Positions 32,981-42,372 of a DNA stretch of 54,473 nucleotides are shown one piece after another. The DNA is from Parabacteroides acidifaciens (lineage in GTDB: Bacteria; Bacteroidota; Bacteroidia; Bacteroidales; Tannerellaceae). The position numbers and the translations under genes were made by a program. The number at the start of each line of letters is the position of its first letter. The stretch's first letter is position 1. The stretch lies in contig NZ_QREV01000032.1 in the NCBI RefSeq assembly GCF_003363715.1, forward strand, positions 1 to 54,473, given 5' to 3'. The notes below the pieces were generated by a model. That model saw only the letters and a program-made list of their open reading frames with translations. It was not told the DNA's origin and ran no database searches.

Positions 32981-35323
32981 ATGAATAATATACTGAATTT
33001 TAAGTCTTTTATGAAGTTCCTGAGTCGGAATATGGGATATACGGCAATCGATGTCTTCGGGCTTTCGGTGTCGCTGATGTTTGTGATCCTGATTACGGTA
33101 TATACGTATCAAGAATTGGCGACGGACCGTTTCCAGGAGAATGGTGACCGGATTTGCGTGATTGGGAATGAGAAAGGCTTGGGAACGGCTATCCCTATCC
33201 CTTACCGCTTGAAGGAACAGTTTCCGGAGATCGAGAAGGTTTGCCCGGTTGTTGTTCCGGGTAACTTCAGCAATATATTAGCCCTGTATGGCGATAATAT
33301 GTTGCAAGTGGATATGATGTGTACCGACTCCACCTTCTTTGATTTCTTCTCTTTCAAACTCTTGAAAGGAAATCGTGAACTGGCATTGGAAGATCCCTAT
33401 AGCGTGGTTCTCTCCGAGACTTTTGCCCGGAAGATGTTCGGTGGTGAAGAACCGATAGGTAAAAGTTTCCGGATCAGCGACTCGACAACGGTAATCGTGA
33501 GCGGAGTAATGGAAGACATACGCAGATCGGTGCTCCCTTCTTGCGACATACTGGCGCGTCTGGAACGTGCGAAAGAATTTAACGGAGGTTTATCGCTGAC
33601 GAATGAAGGCAATGCCGGTTCTACAGCCGGTTTCTTAATGCTTCATAAGGGGGCGGATTTGGCTTCGAGGACTTCCGATATCTATGATTTCCTGAAAGAA
33701 TCTTTCTGGCCTTATACGATCGATGTGTGGAAAGAGGTGAGGGTTATTCCTTTCAACGATATCTATTTTTCTTCATACGAATGGTCGGTGCTCCAGACCG
33801 GCGACCGTAATTTCGTGTTAGTGTTGATGTCTGTCGGCATCCTGATCTTGATCTTTGCCGTATTCAATTATATCAACCTGACTGTGGCGCAGGCCGGGCA
33901 GCGTGCTCGTGAGATGGCTACCCGCCGCCTGTTGGGGTCATCGCGCACGGAACTGTTCATACGGTTGATGATCGAGTCGACGATGCTGACGTTGTTTTCG
34001 TTTATCATCGGGTTGCTGTTAGCTGTGGCAGCGGTGCCTTATGTGAATGAATTGCTGGATACGAAGATCTATCTGGCCGATGCTTGTACGCCTGCCTGGA
34101 TCGGTATGGCGGCAGGGCTTATCCTGCTGATCGGAGTGCTGTCGGGGTTCTTGCCTGCTATGCTGATTTCGGCTTCGAAGCCGATCGACGTGGTACGCGG
34201 TACGTTCCGCAGGCAGACGAAGATGGTGTTCAGTAAAGTCTTCATCACTTTCCAGAATACGATTACGATCGCTACGCTGTCCGCAGCCTTGGTGATGGGA
34301 TTGCAGATTTATCATATGATCGTCGCGCCGTTAGGCTATAATACTTCCAATATATTGGTCGTGGCGAATACTTTACGTTCAGATAGCGAAAAGGCCGCAG
34401 CGATCGACCGCATCCGGGAATTGCCTCATGTTAAGGCTGTCGGTTTCTCTAATGGGACTCCTTTCAGTGGAACGAACAACCTGACCGGGGTGTTTGAAGG
34501 GAAATCGCTTAGTTTTCAGCAAATGACACTCGATAGTGCGGCTTTTAAGATATTGGGGCTCCAGATTAAACATGATAATCAGGTCGCTTCGTCCAAGCCT
34601 TGGAGTTGGTATCTGACGGAACGCGCTTTCCGGGATATGGAGTTGCCGGAAAATGCGGAATATTTTGGGCTGAAGGATGACGAACCGGCTCAGATATTAG
34701 GTGTGTTGAAAGATTTCCACCTGCGGAATATCAATATGGAAAGTGCGCCAGTCATGCTGCGCTTTCGTGATTTCAGCAAGCCGGACAGCCATCCCTGGAA
34801 TGTTCTGATCGAGGTGGACGGAGAGCCCATGACGACTTATTCTGCCGTGCGCGAGATTTTTGAAGATGTGACGAAGGTTGATTTCGAGGGGAATTATCTC
34901 GAACAGAAGATCGAGGGTTCGTTCGATTCGCAGATACGTTTAGTCAAGATTGTATTGCTCTTCGCCTGCGTTGCAATTCTGATTTCGATGTTGGGATTGT
35001 TGGCGATGTCGACCTATTTCATCCAGCAGCGTTCGCAGGAGGTTGCTGTCCGCAAGGTCTTCGGGTCTGATAACCGGGCGATCCTGAGCCGTCTGGTAGG
35101 AACGTTCCTGATGTATGTGGTGATTGCGTTTGTGATTGCTGCGCCGATAAGCTGGTATATCATGGATAAATGGATTGCGGACTATTCTTACCGTATCACG
35201 CTTAGTCCGCTTATCTTCCTTGTGGCCGGTTTGTTTTGCCTGCTGATATCTTTCTTCGCGGTCTTCTACCAAAGCTGGCAGGCGGCGAATGCGAATCCGG
35301 TAGAGAGTGTGAAGGTTAGTTGA
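32981..35323 (+). CDS. ABC transporter permease, fused double MacB/FtsX type (permease 5)
   Basis: 780 residues; first of three closely related copies beginning MNN(I/L)xNxKSFxKFLS. TM1 ~20-42; first periplasmic domain (~45-275); FtsX TMs (~285-405) with coupling segment QRAREMATRRLLGSSRTEL; TM5 ~430-450; second periplasmic domain; final TMs with QQRSQEVAVRKVFGSDNRAIL. It differs from permeases 1-4, which carry IRKVNGA there, so two subfamilies coexist. GGAGG eight bases before the ATG is a strong Shine-Dalgarno site, uncommon in Bacteroidetes. It lies 99 bases after the ATPase and is likely its direct partner. Confidence 0.9.
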   Translation: MNNILNFKSFMKFLSRNMGYTAIDVFGLSVSLMFVILITVYTYQELATDRFQENGDRICVIGNEKGLGTAIPIPYRLKEQFPEIEKVCPVVVPGNFSNILALYGDNMLQVDMMCTDSTFFDFFSFKLLKGNRELALEDPYSVVLSETFARKMFGGEEPIGKSFRISDSTTVIVSGVMEDIRRSVLPSCDILARLERAKEFNGGLSLTNEGNAGSTAGFLMLHKGADLASRTSDIYDFLKESFWPYTIDVWKEVRVIPFNDIYFSSYEWSVLQTGDRNFVLVLMSVGILILIFAVFNYINLTVAQAGQRAREMATRRLLGSSRTELFIRLMIESTMLTLFSFIIGLLLAVAAVPYVNELLDTKIYLADACTPAWIGMAAGLILLIGVLSGFLPAMLISASKPIDVVRGTFRRQTKMVFSKVFITFQNTITIATLSAALVMGLQIYHMIVAPLGYNTSNILVVANTLRSDSEKAAAIDRIRELPHVKAVGFSNGTPFSGTNNLTGVFEGKSLSFQQMTLDSAAFKILGLQIKHDNQVASSKPWSWYLTERAFRDMELPENAEYFGLKDDEPAQILGVLKDFHLRNINMESAPVMLRFRDFSKPDSHPWNVLIEVDGEPMTTYSAVREIFEDVTKVDFEGNYLEQKIEGSFDSQIRLVKIVLLFACVAILISMLGLLAMSTYFIQQRSQEVAVRKVFGSDNRAILSRLVGTFLMYVVIAFVIAAPISWYIMDKWIADYSYRITLSPLIFLVAGLFCLLISFFAVFYQSWQAANANPVESVKVS

Positions 35324-35348
35324 GTATTATGATCCATAATTCTAAGAC

Positions 35349-37679
35349 ATGAATAATATAGTAAATATCAAGTCTTTTCTGAAGTTTCTAAGTAAGAATA
35401 AAGCATATACGGCGATCGACGTCTTCGGACTCTCGGTATCGTTGATGTTTGTGATCCTGATTGCCGTGTATGTGGAACGGGAGCTGAATATAGACAAACA
35501 ACAAGTTAATTATGACCGCATCTATGCGATCGGAAACGAGAACTTCCTGGGTACGGGTGTTCCTGTTCCTTACTGGCTGGAGGAGCGCTACCCCGAAATT
35601 GAACAGGTATGCCCCGTCATCACCGATCAGGGAAAAGGGATGCAGGTCTTTTACGGTGAAAAGAAATATAAGGCGGATGTGGTCTATGCCGACTCCACCT
35701 TTTTCAGTATGTTTTCCTTTAAGGTCCTGGATGGCAATCGCGAGGAAGTTATGAAAAGCGCCTACGACGCGGTCGTCTCTGAGAGTTTTGCCAACAAAGC
35801 TTTCCCTGGCGAGAATCCCGTCGGTAAAAGCCTCCGGATCAGCGATTCGACCAGCGTCACTGTGACTGGTGTCATGGAGGATATCAACCGCTCCGTCATT
35901 CCCTATGCCGATGTCTTGTTACGTATCGAGCGTATAGCCGAATTCAACAGCGGATTGACGAAGACCAGTGCCAATAATGCCGGCTCGGCTGTCGGTTTCA
36001 TCCAACTTAAACCCGGTGCCGACCTGAAGGCGCAGACCGATGACATCCTGGAGTTCCTGAAGGAACGTTTCTGGCTCTATGAGAGAGGATTTGCAAAAGA
36101 CCTCTATATTGTTTCGATTCCCGAGATCTATTTCGGCAAGTGGAAATACTCGAATATGAACAGTGGCGACCGCAGTTTCTCGCTCGTCCTCATGTCCGTC
36201 GGTATCCTGATCCTGATCTTTGCCATTATCAACTATATCAACCTGACGGTTGCGCAGGCCAGCCAGCGTGCCCGTGAGATGGCTACGCGCCGCCTGCTGG
36301 GATCGCTACGGAGCGATCTTTTTACCCGACTGATGATGGAGGCGACACTTCTGACGGTCGTCTCGTTTGTGATTGGTCTGCTGTTGGCGATTGCGGCTTT
36401 GCCGTTTGCGAACGATCTGTTGCAGGTGCGCCTGACGCTCGACGTGCTATGGACGCCGCTTTGGGGTGGGGCGATTGTGGGCTTCATCCTGCTGACCGGT
36501 TTCCTGTCCGGGTTGCTACCTGCCATCCTAATCTCGTCGGCTAAGCCGATCGATGTGGTTCGAGGAACGTTCCGCCGGCAGACGAAGATGGTATTCAGTA
36601 AGTTTTTCATTACATTCCAGAATGTTATCACTATCGTTATGATTGCAGCATCGTTGACAATGTATTTTCAGATCAATCATCTGATCCATGCACCGCTGGG
36701 GTATAACACGGAGAACATTATCCAGACGAATAACGTCTTCCGCTCGAGAAGCGAGATGGAGAAGGCGGAAGACATGCTCAGCCAGATCCCCTACGTCAAG
36801 GCCGTCGGCTACACGAACGGGACGCCTTCCGGCGGGACGAACAACATGAGCGGCGATTACGAGGGTAAATCACTTAGTTTCCAGCAGATGCAAGTCGACA
36901 GCGCCGCTTTCCGGATCTTCGGCTTGGAGATTAAGACAGACAACCATGTGGCAAATTCCGACGGGGGCTGGTTCCTGAACGAACTGGCGTTTAAACAGAT
37001 GGACCTGCCGGAAGATGCCGCCACGTTCAAGATGTATGATCGGGAGACACCGATCCTGGGTGTAATCAAGGACTTCCATTTGTGGGACATCTCGCGGGAG
37101 AACTCTCCGTTGATGTTGCGCTTCAACCGGCATCATTCCGATTGGTGGCCGTGGAGCTACGTGATCGAAGTGCAGGGCGATCCGGTGAAGGCTTTTGCTG
37201 AGGTCCGCAAGGTCTTCGAGGAGGTTTCGGGTGTCAGCTTCGAGGGTGAGTTTATCGACCAGGATATACAGAGCCATTTTGAGACGCAGATTCGTCTGAC
37301 TAAGATCGTGGTGATCTTTGCCTGTATCGCGATCCTGATTTCGTTGTTGGGGTTGCTGGCGATGTCGACCTATTTTATTCAGCAGCGTGCACAAGAGGTG
37401 GCAATACGCAAGGTGTTCGGTTCGGACAACCGGTCGATTTTAAACCGCCTGGTGGGTACGTTCCTGATGTATGTCGGGATTGCGTTTGTGATTGCCACAC
37501 CGGTCAGTTGGTACTTTATGAATCATTGGTTGGCAGACTATTCCTACCGCATCTCTCTGAACCCGCTTATATTCATTGCGGCAGGTCTGTTTTGTCTGCT
37601 GATTTCTTTCTTCTCGGTCTTTTTCCAGAGCTGGCGTGCGGCAAATGCGAATCCGATCGAGAGTGTGAAGGATAATTGA
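35349..37679 (+). CDS. ABC transporter permease, fused double MacB/FtsX type (permease 6)
   Basis: 776 residues, same subfamily and layout as permease 5. The TM and coupling regions are nearly unchanged (SQRAREMATRRLLGSLRSDL; QQRAQEVAIRKVFGSDNRSIL). The periplasmic loops differ, for example the first domain has VITDQGKGMQVFYGEKKYK and the second SGDYEGKSLSFQQMQVDSAA. Conserved internal blocks such as KPIDVVRGTFRRQTKMVFSK occur in all three siblings, consistent with tandem duplication. It starts 25 bases after permease 5 and lacks its own promoter, so it should depend on P3. It ends NPIESVKDN. Confidence 0.9.
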   Translation: MNNIVNIKSFLKFLSKNKAYTAIDVFGLSVSLMFVILIAVYVERELNIDKQQVNYDRIYAIGNENFLGTGVPVPYWLEERYPEIEQVCPVITDQGKGMQVFYGEKKYKADVVYADSTFFSMFSFKVLDGNREEVMKSAYDAVVSESFANKAFPGENPVGKSLRISDSTSVTVTGVMEDINRSVIPYADVLLRIERIAEFNSGLTKTSANNAGSAVGFIQLKPGADLKAQTDDILEFLKERFWLYERGFAKDLYIVSIPEIYFGKWKYSNMNSGDRSFSLVLMSVGILILIFAIINYINLTVAQASQRAREMATRRLLGSLRSDLFTRLMMEATLLTVVSFVIGLLLAIAALPFANDLLQVRLTLDVLWTPLWGGAIVGFILLTGFLSGLLPAILISSAKPIDVVRGTFRRQTKMVFSKFFITFQNVITIVMIAASLTMYFQINHLIHAPLGYNTENIIQTNNVFRSRSEMEKAEDMLSQIPYVKAVGYTNGTPSGGTNNMSGDYEGKSLSFQQMQVDSAAFRIFGLEIKTDNHVANSDGGWFLNELAFKQMDLPEDAATFKMYDRETPILGVIKDFHLWDISRENSPLMLRFNRHHSDWWPWSYVIEVQGDPVKAFAEVRKVFEEVSGVSFEGEFIDQDIQSHFETQIRLTKIVVIFACIAILISLLGLLAMSTYFIQQRAQEVAIRKVFGSDNRSILNRLVGTFLMYVGIAFVIATPVSWYFMNHWLADYSYRISLNPLIFIAAGLFCLLISFFSVFFQSWRAANANPIESVKDN

Positions 37680-37715
37680 TAATTAATAATAGAGAAATAA
37701 AAGAAGGGGGAGGAA

Positions 37716-40055
37716 ATGAATAATCTGTTGAATTTTAAATCGTTTTTAAAGTTCTTGTCGAAGAATAAAGCCTATACGGCGATAGATGTCTTCGGATTGT
37801 CGGTTTCTTTGATGTTTGTAATCCTGATTGCGGTGTACACGGTACAGGAATTGTCGATCGACAACTTTCAGGAGAACAGGGAGCGGATCTATGTGGTTGC
37901 TCATGAGAGCGGGGATGCGGTTGCCATCCCGATTGCTTACCGCTTGCAGGAGCGTTATCCGGAGATCGAGAGAGTTTGCCCTGTTGTCTTTAATAATATA
38001 TCGGATTTGCAGGTTTTCTATGGAGACCGGAAACTGAAGGCAGAGGCTTGTTGTGCCGACTCCTCCTTTTTCAGCTTCTTTTCTTTCCGGCTGTTGGCCG
38101 GGAATAGCAAGCAGGTGTTGAATGACCAGTACGATGCTGTCCTCTCCGAGACTTTTGCCCGGAAAATGTTCGGATCGGAAGATCCGGTAGGGAAGAGCTT
38201 GCGGATCAGTGATTCGACTTCCGTGATTGTCACAGGTGTGATGGCCGATATACGCCGCTCGATCGTTCCCTATAAAGATATGGTGATCCGTTTGGAGCGT
38301 GCTCAGGAATTTAACGGCAGCCTGTCGATGACGAACGACGGAAACGCCGGATCGACAACCGGTTTCCTGATGATGCATGAAGGGGCGGACCTGCGTTTGC
38401 GGACAGATGACATTCTGGAGTATTTCAAGGAGTATTTCTGGCCCTATAAACTCGGCGTTTGGAAAGAGGTGCGGATTATCCCGATGAAAGATATTTATTT
38501 CTCCGAGAAGCCCGGGTATTCGTCTCTCGAACATGGTGATAAGCTGTTTATCCTCGTCCTGATGTCTGTCGGCATCCTGATCCTGATTTTCGCTGTCTTT
38601 AACTATATCAACCTGACGGTAGCGCAGGCGGGGCAGCGGGCGAAGGAGATGGCTACGCGTCGGTTGTTGGGATCATCGCGTATGGAATTGTTCCTTCGGC
38701 TGATGATGGAGTCGACACTGATGACGCTCTTTTCATTCCTTTTCGGACTGTTGCTGGCAATGGCGGCAGTACCTTTTGCCAACAGTTTGTTAGATACGCG
38801 CATCGTCTTGTCGGATGCCTTCACACCGGCCTATATCGGGGCGGCTGTGGTGCTGATCCTGCTGATCGGTGTCCTTTCGGGGTTGCTTCCGGCATTGTTG
38901 ATTTCGGCATCGAAGCCGATCGACGTCGTACGCGGTACGTTCCGCAGGCGGACGAAGATGGTGTTTAGCAAGTGTTTCATCACGATCCAGAATATTATTA
39001 CGATTGCAATCTTAGCGGCCGCACTTGTTATGGGACTCCAGATCAATCATATGATCGAGGCGCCGCTTGGCTATAACACGGCGAATATTCTGGCTGCGGA
39101 TAACACGTGCCGTTCGGACAACGAGCGGGCGGCTGTATTGGACGGATTGCGCCAGTTGCCTTGTGTCAAGTCGGTCGGTATGTCGGAGGGAACGCCTTTC
39201 AACGGGGGAAATAACCTGACGGGTAAATACGAGGGCAAGTCGCTTAGCTTCCAGCAGTTGGTGGTCGACAGTGCGGCGTTCAATATGTTCGGATTGCAGA
39301 TCAAGCAGGACAACCATGTTGCTTCGTCCGATAACTGGAGTTGGTATCTGACCGAAAGGGCTTTCAGGGATATGGAACTTCCGGAGGATGCCAAGGTATT
39401 CCATCTGAATGAGAATGCTGTTCCGATCTTAGGGGTGTTGAAGGATTTCCATCTGCACTCGGTCATTGACGAGAGTTCGCCTCTGATGCTCCGTTTCCGC
39501 GACTTCAACAAGCCTAATTCCTGGCCCTGGAATATATTGGTAGAGGTCCAGGGAAATCCTTATACGGCTTATCGGGAGGTGAGCGAGGTGTTCGAGCAGG
39601 TTACCAAGATCGATTTTGAAGGAAAATATATCGACCAGCAGATACAGGAGCGGTTCGAATCGCAGATTCGTATGGTCAAGATCGTAGTAATCTTCGCCTG
39701 TGTCGCAATCTTGATTTCATTACTGGGGTTGTTGGCGATGTCGACCTATTTTATCCAGCAGCGTTCGCAGGAGATCGCTATTCGTAAGGTGTTCGGTTCG
39801 GACGACCGGTCGATCCTGATTCGCCTGGTCGGTACGTTTCTGATGTATGTCGTGATTGCTTTTGTGATTGCTACGCCGGTGAGCTGGTATTTTATGAAGC
39901 AGTGGCTGTCGGACTACTCGTACCGCATCTCACTCAGTCCGCTGATCTTTATTGCAGCGGGGTTGTTCTGCCTGGTTATCTCTTTCTTCTCGGTTTTCTT
40001 CCAGAGCTGGCGTGCGGCAAATGCGAACCCGGTGGAGAGTGTGAAGGATAATTGA
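37716..40055 (+). CDS. ABC transporter permease, fused double MacB/FtsX type (permease 7)
   Basis: 779 residues; third tandem copy of the permease 5-6 subfamily. Coupling segments are QRAKEMATRRLLGSSRMEL and QQRSQEIAIRKVFGSDDRSIL. The first periplasmic domain (EACCADSSFFSFFSFRLLAG) carries a CC pair absent from the siblings. A purine-rich GGGGGAGGAA ribosome site lies just before the ATG. It is the last gene of the P3 operon and is followed after seven bases by a strong bidirectional hairpin shared with the convergent trp operon. As with its siblings, the substrate is unknown; the divergent loops suggest each copy handles a different ligand. Confidence 0.9.
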   Translation: MNNLLNFKSFLKFLSKNKAYTAIDVFGLSVSLMFVILIAVYTVQELSIDNFQENRERIYVVAHESGDAVAIPIAYRLQERYPEIERVCPVVFNNISDLQVFYGDRKLKAEACCADSSFFSFFSFRLLAGNSKQVLNDQYDAVLSETFARKMFGSEDPVGKSLRISDSTSVIVTGVMADIRRSIVPYKDMVIRLERAQEFNGSLSMTNDGNAGSTTGFLMMHEGADLRLRTDDILEYFKEYFWPYKLGVWKEVRIIPMKDIYFSEKPGYSSLEHGDKLFILVLMSVGILILIFAVFNYINLTVAQAGQRAKEMATRRLLGSSRMELFLRLMMESTLMTLFSFLFGLLLAMAAVPFANSLLDTRIVLSDAFTPAYIGAAVVLILLIGVLSGLLPALLISASKPIDVVRGTFRRRTKMVFSKCFITIQNIITIAILAAALVMGLQINHMIEAPLGYNTANILAADNTCRSDNERAAVLDGLRQLPCVKSVGMSEGTPFNGGNNLTGKYEGKSLSFQQLVVDSAAFNMFGLQIKQDNHVASSDNWSWYLTERAFRDMELPEDAKVFHLNENAVPILGVLKDFHLHSVIDESSPLMLRFRDFNKPNSWPWNILVEVQGNPYTAYREVSEVFEQVTKIDFEGKYIDQQIQERFESQIRMVKIVVIFACVAILISLLGLLAMSTYFIQQRSQEIAIRKVFGSDDRSILIRLVGTFLMYVVIAFVIATPVSWYFMKQWLSDYSYRISLSPLIFIAAGLFCLVISFFSVFFQSWRAANANPVESVKDN

Positions 40056-40062
40056 TATAGAA

Positions 40063-40112
40063 GGAAGCAAACGTCTGTAGGGGATAATTCCCGATATGCG
40101 ACGTTTGCTTCC
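40063..40112. terminator. Convergent (bidirectional) terminator
   Basis: A perfect 13-bp stem GGAAGCAAACGTC / GACGTTTGCTTCC with a 24-base loop between the ends of permease 7 (plus) and trpA (minus). T-runs are weak, but the position and symmetry fit a shared terminator. Confidence 0.7.
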
Positions 40113-40126
40113 CAATTGTCGTTTTA

Positions 40127-40900
40127 TTATTTCTTTAATGCCTCCAACAATTTGTCGACTGCTTCGGCAGGTGTCGGTTCACTCTTTAATAATTGGATGA
40201 ATTTGCTGCCGATAATGGCACCGGATGAGTTTGCTGCGGCTGCATCGAAGGTAGCTTTGTTCGAAATACCGAAACCGACGAGGCGTGGGTTTTGCAAGCC
40301 CATTCCGTTGATACGGCGGAAATAGGCCTGCTTCTGTTCGTTGAAGCTCTGTTGTGCTCCGGTGGTGGCAGCACTCGACACCATGTAGATGAAACTATCG
40401 GTATGTTCGTCGATCAGACGGATGCGTTCTTCGGAAGTTTCCGGGGTGATCAGCATGATCATTTTCAGTTCATAACGTTCTGCGATGGCTTTGTAGTCCG
40501 CCATATAATCTGCGAAAGGCAGATCGGGGATAATCATCCCGTCTACGCCGGTTTCCACACATTTCTGGCAGAATGCTTCGAAACCGAATTGCATGATCGG
40601 ATTCAGATAACCCATCAGGATGATCGGAATATGTACATCCCTGCGGATATCTTTTAGCTGGTCGAACAAAAGGCGCAGCGACATCCCGTTATGGAGCGCT
40701 TGCGTAGCAGCCTCCTGGATGACAGGTCCGTCCGCCATCGGGTCGGAGAAGGGGATGCCTACTTCAACCATATCGATACCTTTTGCCTGTAACTCTTTTA
40801 ATATCTTCGTCGTGTCGTCCAGTGCAGGATAACCGGCCGTGAAGTAGACGGAAAGGATTCCGTCCTTTTTTGTGTTGAATAAGTTTGTGATACGGTTCAT
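40127..40900 (-). CDS. trpA: Tryptophan synthase alpha subunit
   Basis: 257 residues from the ATG at 40900 (MNRITNLF), four bases after the trpF stop. An ATG at 40924 would overlap trpF and add eight atypical residues. It is a TIM barrel that cleaves indole-3-glycerol phosphate to indole and glyceraldehyde 3-phosphate, and passes indole to TrpB. The catalytic Glu lies in [19 protein letters not shown] and the catalytic Asp in DPMADG. Phosphate-binding loops include [10 protein letters not shown] and GAIIGSKFI. It is the last gene of the trp operon, with the terminator 14 bases after its stop. Confidence 0.95.
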   Translation of the reverse strand: MNRITNLFNTKKDGILSVYFTAGYPALDDTTKILKELQAKGIDMVEVGIPFSDPMADGPVIQEAATQALHNGMSLRLLFDQLKDIRRDVHIPIILMGYLNPIMQFGFEAFCQKCVETGVDGMIIPDLPFADYMADYKAIAERYELKMIMLITPETSEERIRLIDEHTDSFIYMVSSAATTGAQQSFNEQKQAYFRRINGMGLQNPRLVGFGISNKATFDAAAANSSGAIIGSKFIQLLKSEPTPAEAVDKLLEALKK

Positions 40901-40904
40901 ATCT

Positions 40905-41564
40905 TTATGCTTGTTTAATATCATGGATAAATCGTTTTAATTTTTCTACGTCCTTCAGCCCCGGTTCGATCTCGAATCCGCTGTTCAGGTCGATTCCGGC
41001 CAGGCGAGGATGATGAAAACAGCGGATTGCCTCGGCACTTTCCGGACGGAGCCCGCCGCTCAGCAGAAAAGGCGTTTCTCCTGTATAGGCTTCGAGGACA
41101 GACCAGTCGAACTGTTTGCCGGAACCGCCATAGTTGTCGCATTTGGTATCGAAGAGGAAGTAATCGACACGCCCTTCGTAGGCAGAAGTCCGTTCCAAGT
41201 CGTCCGCCGTAGCAACGGAGAACGCTTTGATCAGCAAATAACCGCGCTTTTGGAGGGCATGGCAATCCTCCGGTGTCTCGTTCCCATGCAATTGCAGATA
41301 ATCGAGCCGGAAAAGTGCCGCTGTTTCCATCATCTCCTCCAAAGAAGCATTGACAAAAACACCAACCCTTTTTAATTGACAATTGACAATTGACAATTGA
41401 CAATTAGAATACCGCTTGTCGCAATTGTCCATTGTCCATTGTCCATTGTCCATTATTTTTCGCGGGCTTCCCGCGAAAAATATCAGTCCTATCCAGTCGA
41501 CGCCAAGCCCTTCGACCTCCCGGATGTTTTCCGGATTGCGCATGCCGCATACTTTGATGATCAT
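40905..41564 (-). CDS. trpF: Phosphoribosylanthranilate isomerase with a repeat-derived insertion
   Basis: 219 residues; isomerises N-(5-phosphoribosyl)anthranilate to the carboxyphenylamino-deoxyribulose phosphate. The catalytic Cys lies in KVCGM (residue 6) and the catalytic Asp in [29 protein letters not shown] and [10 protein letters not shown] are normal. Between SPRK (end of the second strand) and RVGVFVNAS is an insertion of about 29 residues ([12 protein letters not shown]...IVNCQLK), encoded by two heptamer arrays. It falls in a surface loop after beta-strand 2, where TrpF lengths vary, so activity may be kept. The start overlaps the trpC stop as ATGA, indicating translational coupling. 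Confidence 0.9.
   Translation of the reverse strand: MIIKVCGMRNPENIREVEGLGVDWIGLIFFAGSPRKIMDNGQWTMDNCDKRYSNCQLSIVNCQLKRVGVFVNASLEEMMETAALFRLDYLQLHGNETPEDCHALQKRGYLLIKAFSVATADDLERTSAYEGRVDYFLFDTKCDNYGGSGKQFDWSVLEAYTGETPFLLSGGLRPESAEAIRCFHHPRLAGIDLNSGFEIEPGLKDVEKLKRFIHDIKQA
41376..41403 (+). repeat. Heptamer array TTGACAA x4 inside trpF
   Basis: Four perfect copies of TTGACAA (28 bases) plus a partial unit. Because 7 is not a multiple of 3, gain or loss of one unit shifts the trpF frame. Confidence 0.95.
41424..41451 (+). repeat. Heptamer array ATTGTCC x4 inside trpF
   Basis: Four perfect copies of ATTGTCC (28 bases), 20 bases from the first array. Together they encode the extra loop in TrpF. 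Confidence 0.95.
41455..41481. repeat. Perfect palindrome within trpF
   Basis: ATTTTTCGCGGG-CTT-CCCGCGAAAAAT: a 12-bp perfect stem with a three-base loop, encoding [10 protein letters not shown]. It directly abuts the heptamer arrays, so it may be part of the same inserted repeat or may have favoured the insertion. It forms a strong mRNA hairpin in mid-gene. Confidence 0.85.
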
Positions 41565-42370
41565 GACAGCCCTCCTATGAATTGGGCGAGGGTTTCGCCC
41601 GGTTGTTCCGTCTTCATAAACGTTTCGCCGATCAGGAAGCCCCGGAATTCGGCTTTGCGAAGACTTGCAACGGTGTCTGTCGCTGAAATGCCGCTTTCCG
41701 ATACCAGCAAAGGTGAGAGGTTTTTCTCCCGCGTAACCGTCTGCATCGCTTCTGCCAGACGGAAAGAGTTTTCGACATCGGTATGGAAAGTCCCGAGGTT
41801 GCGGTTGTTGACGCCTAACATATCGACAGAGGGGTTAAGGTGTTCTAATTCCGTTTCGCTGTGTATCTCGAGCAGTACCTCCATATTGAGAGTATGGGCC
41901 AGTTCCGCAAACGCAAGGCATTGCTCCGGGCTGAGACAGGCGGCGATCAGCAGGACAGCGTCGGCACCCATCACACGCGCCTGGTACAGTTGGTATTCAT
42001 CGATGATGAAGTCTTTCCTTAGCAGAGGCAGGTTGACGAGGTTGCGAGCCTTGCAAAGGTCACCAAGCGAACCTCCGAAGAAGTTCGAATCGGTCAGGAC
42101 GGAGCAGGCCGAGGCACCTCCCTTTTCGTAGGCGGGCAGCACACCGGCAACAGCAGCATCGGGGTGTAGCCAGCCTTTGGAGGGGCTTTTGCGCTTAAAC
42201 TCGGCAATAATACCGGACGGCGAAGCGGCAAGGGCTGCCCGCATGGAGCGGGTAGGACGTTCAAGGCGTTCACCGCCCAACCCCAACAGGGTTTGCAGCT
42301 TGACGGCCTGTTTCTGCCGCTCCACTTCGATACGCTTATTGGCTACGATATCTTGTAATATATCTTTCAT
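41561..42370 (-). CDS. trpC: Indole-3-glycerol phosphate synthase
   Basis: 269 residues, normal for a monofunctional TrpC. Key motifs: IAEFKRKSPSKGWL (phosphate and catalytic Lys), ASACSVLTDSNFFGG, LPLLRKDFIIDEYQLYQARVMGAD (second catalytic Lys in LRKDF), LGVNNRNLGTF and LVSESGIS. It makes indole-3-glycerol phosphate from the TrpF product. It is separate from TrpF, unlike the E. coli fusion, but its stop overlaps the trpF start by four bases. trpD ends two bases upstream. Confidence 0.96.
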   Translation of the reverse strand: MKDILQDIVANKRIEVERQKQAVKLQTLLGLGGERLERPTRSMRAALAASPSGIIAEFKRKSPSKGWLHPDAAVAGVLPAYEKGGASACSVLTDSNFFGGSLGDLCKARNLVNLPLLRKDFIIDEYQLYQARVMGADAVLLIAACLSPEQCLAFAELAHTLNMEVLLEIHSETELEHLNPSVDMLGVNNRNLGTFHTDVENSFRLAEAMQTVTREKNLSPLLVSESGISATDTVASLRKAEFRGFLIGETFMKTEQPGETLAQFIGGLS

Positions 42371-42372
42371 AA

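Noticed and set aside
40905-41564. trpF as a pseudogene because of the repeat insertion.
   Set aside because: The frame is open throughout, both catalytic residues and all phosphate-binding loops are present, and the insertion lies in a variable loop.
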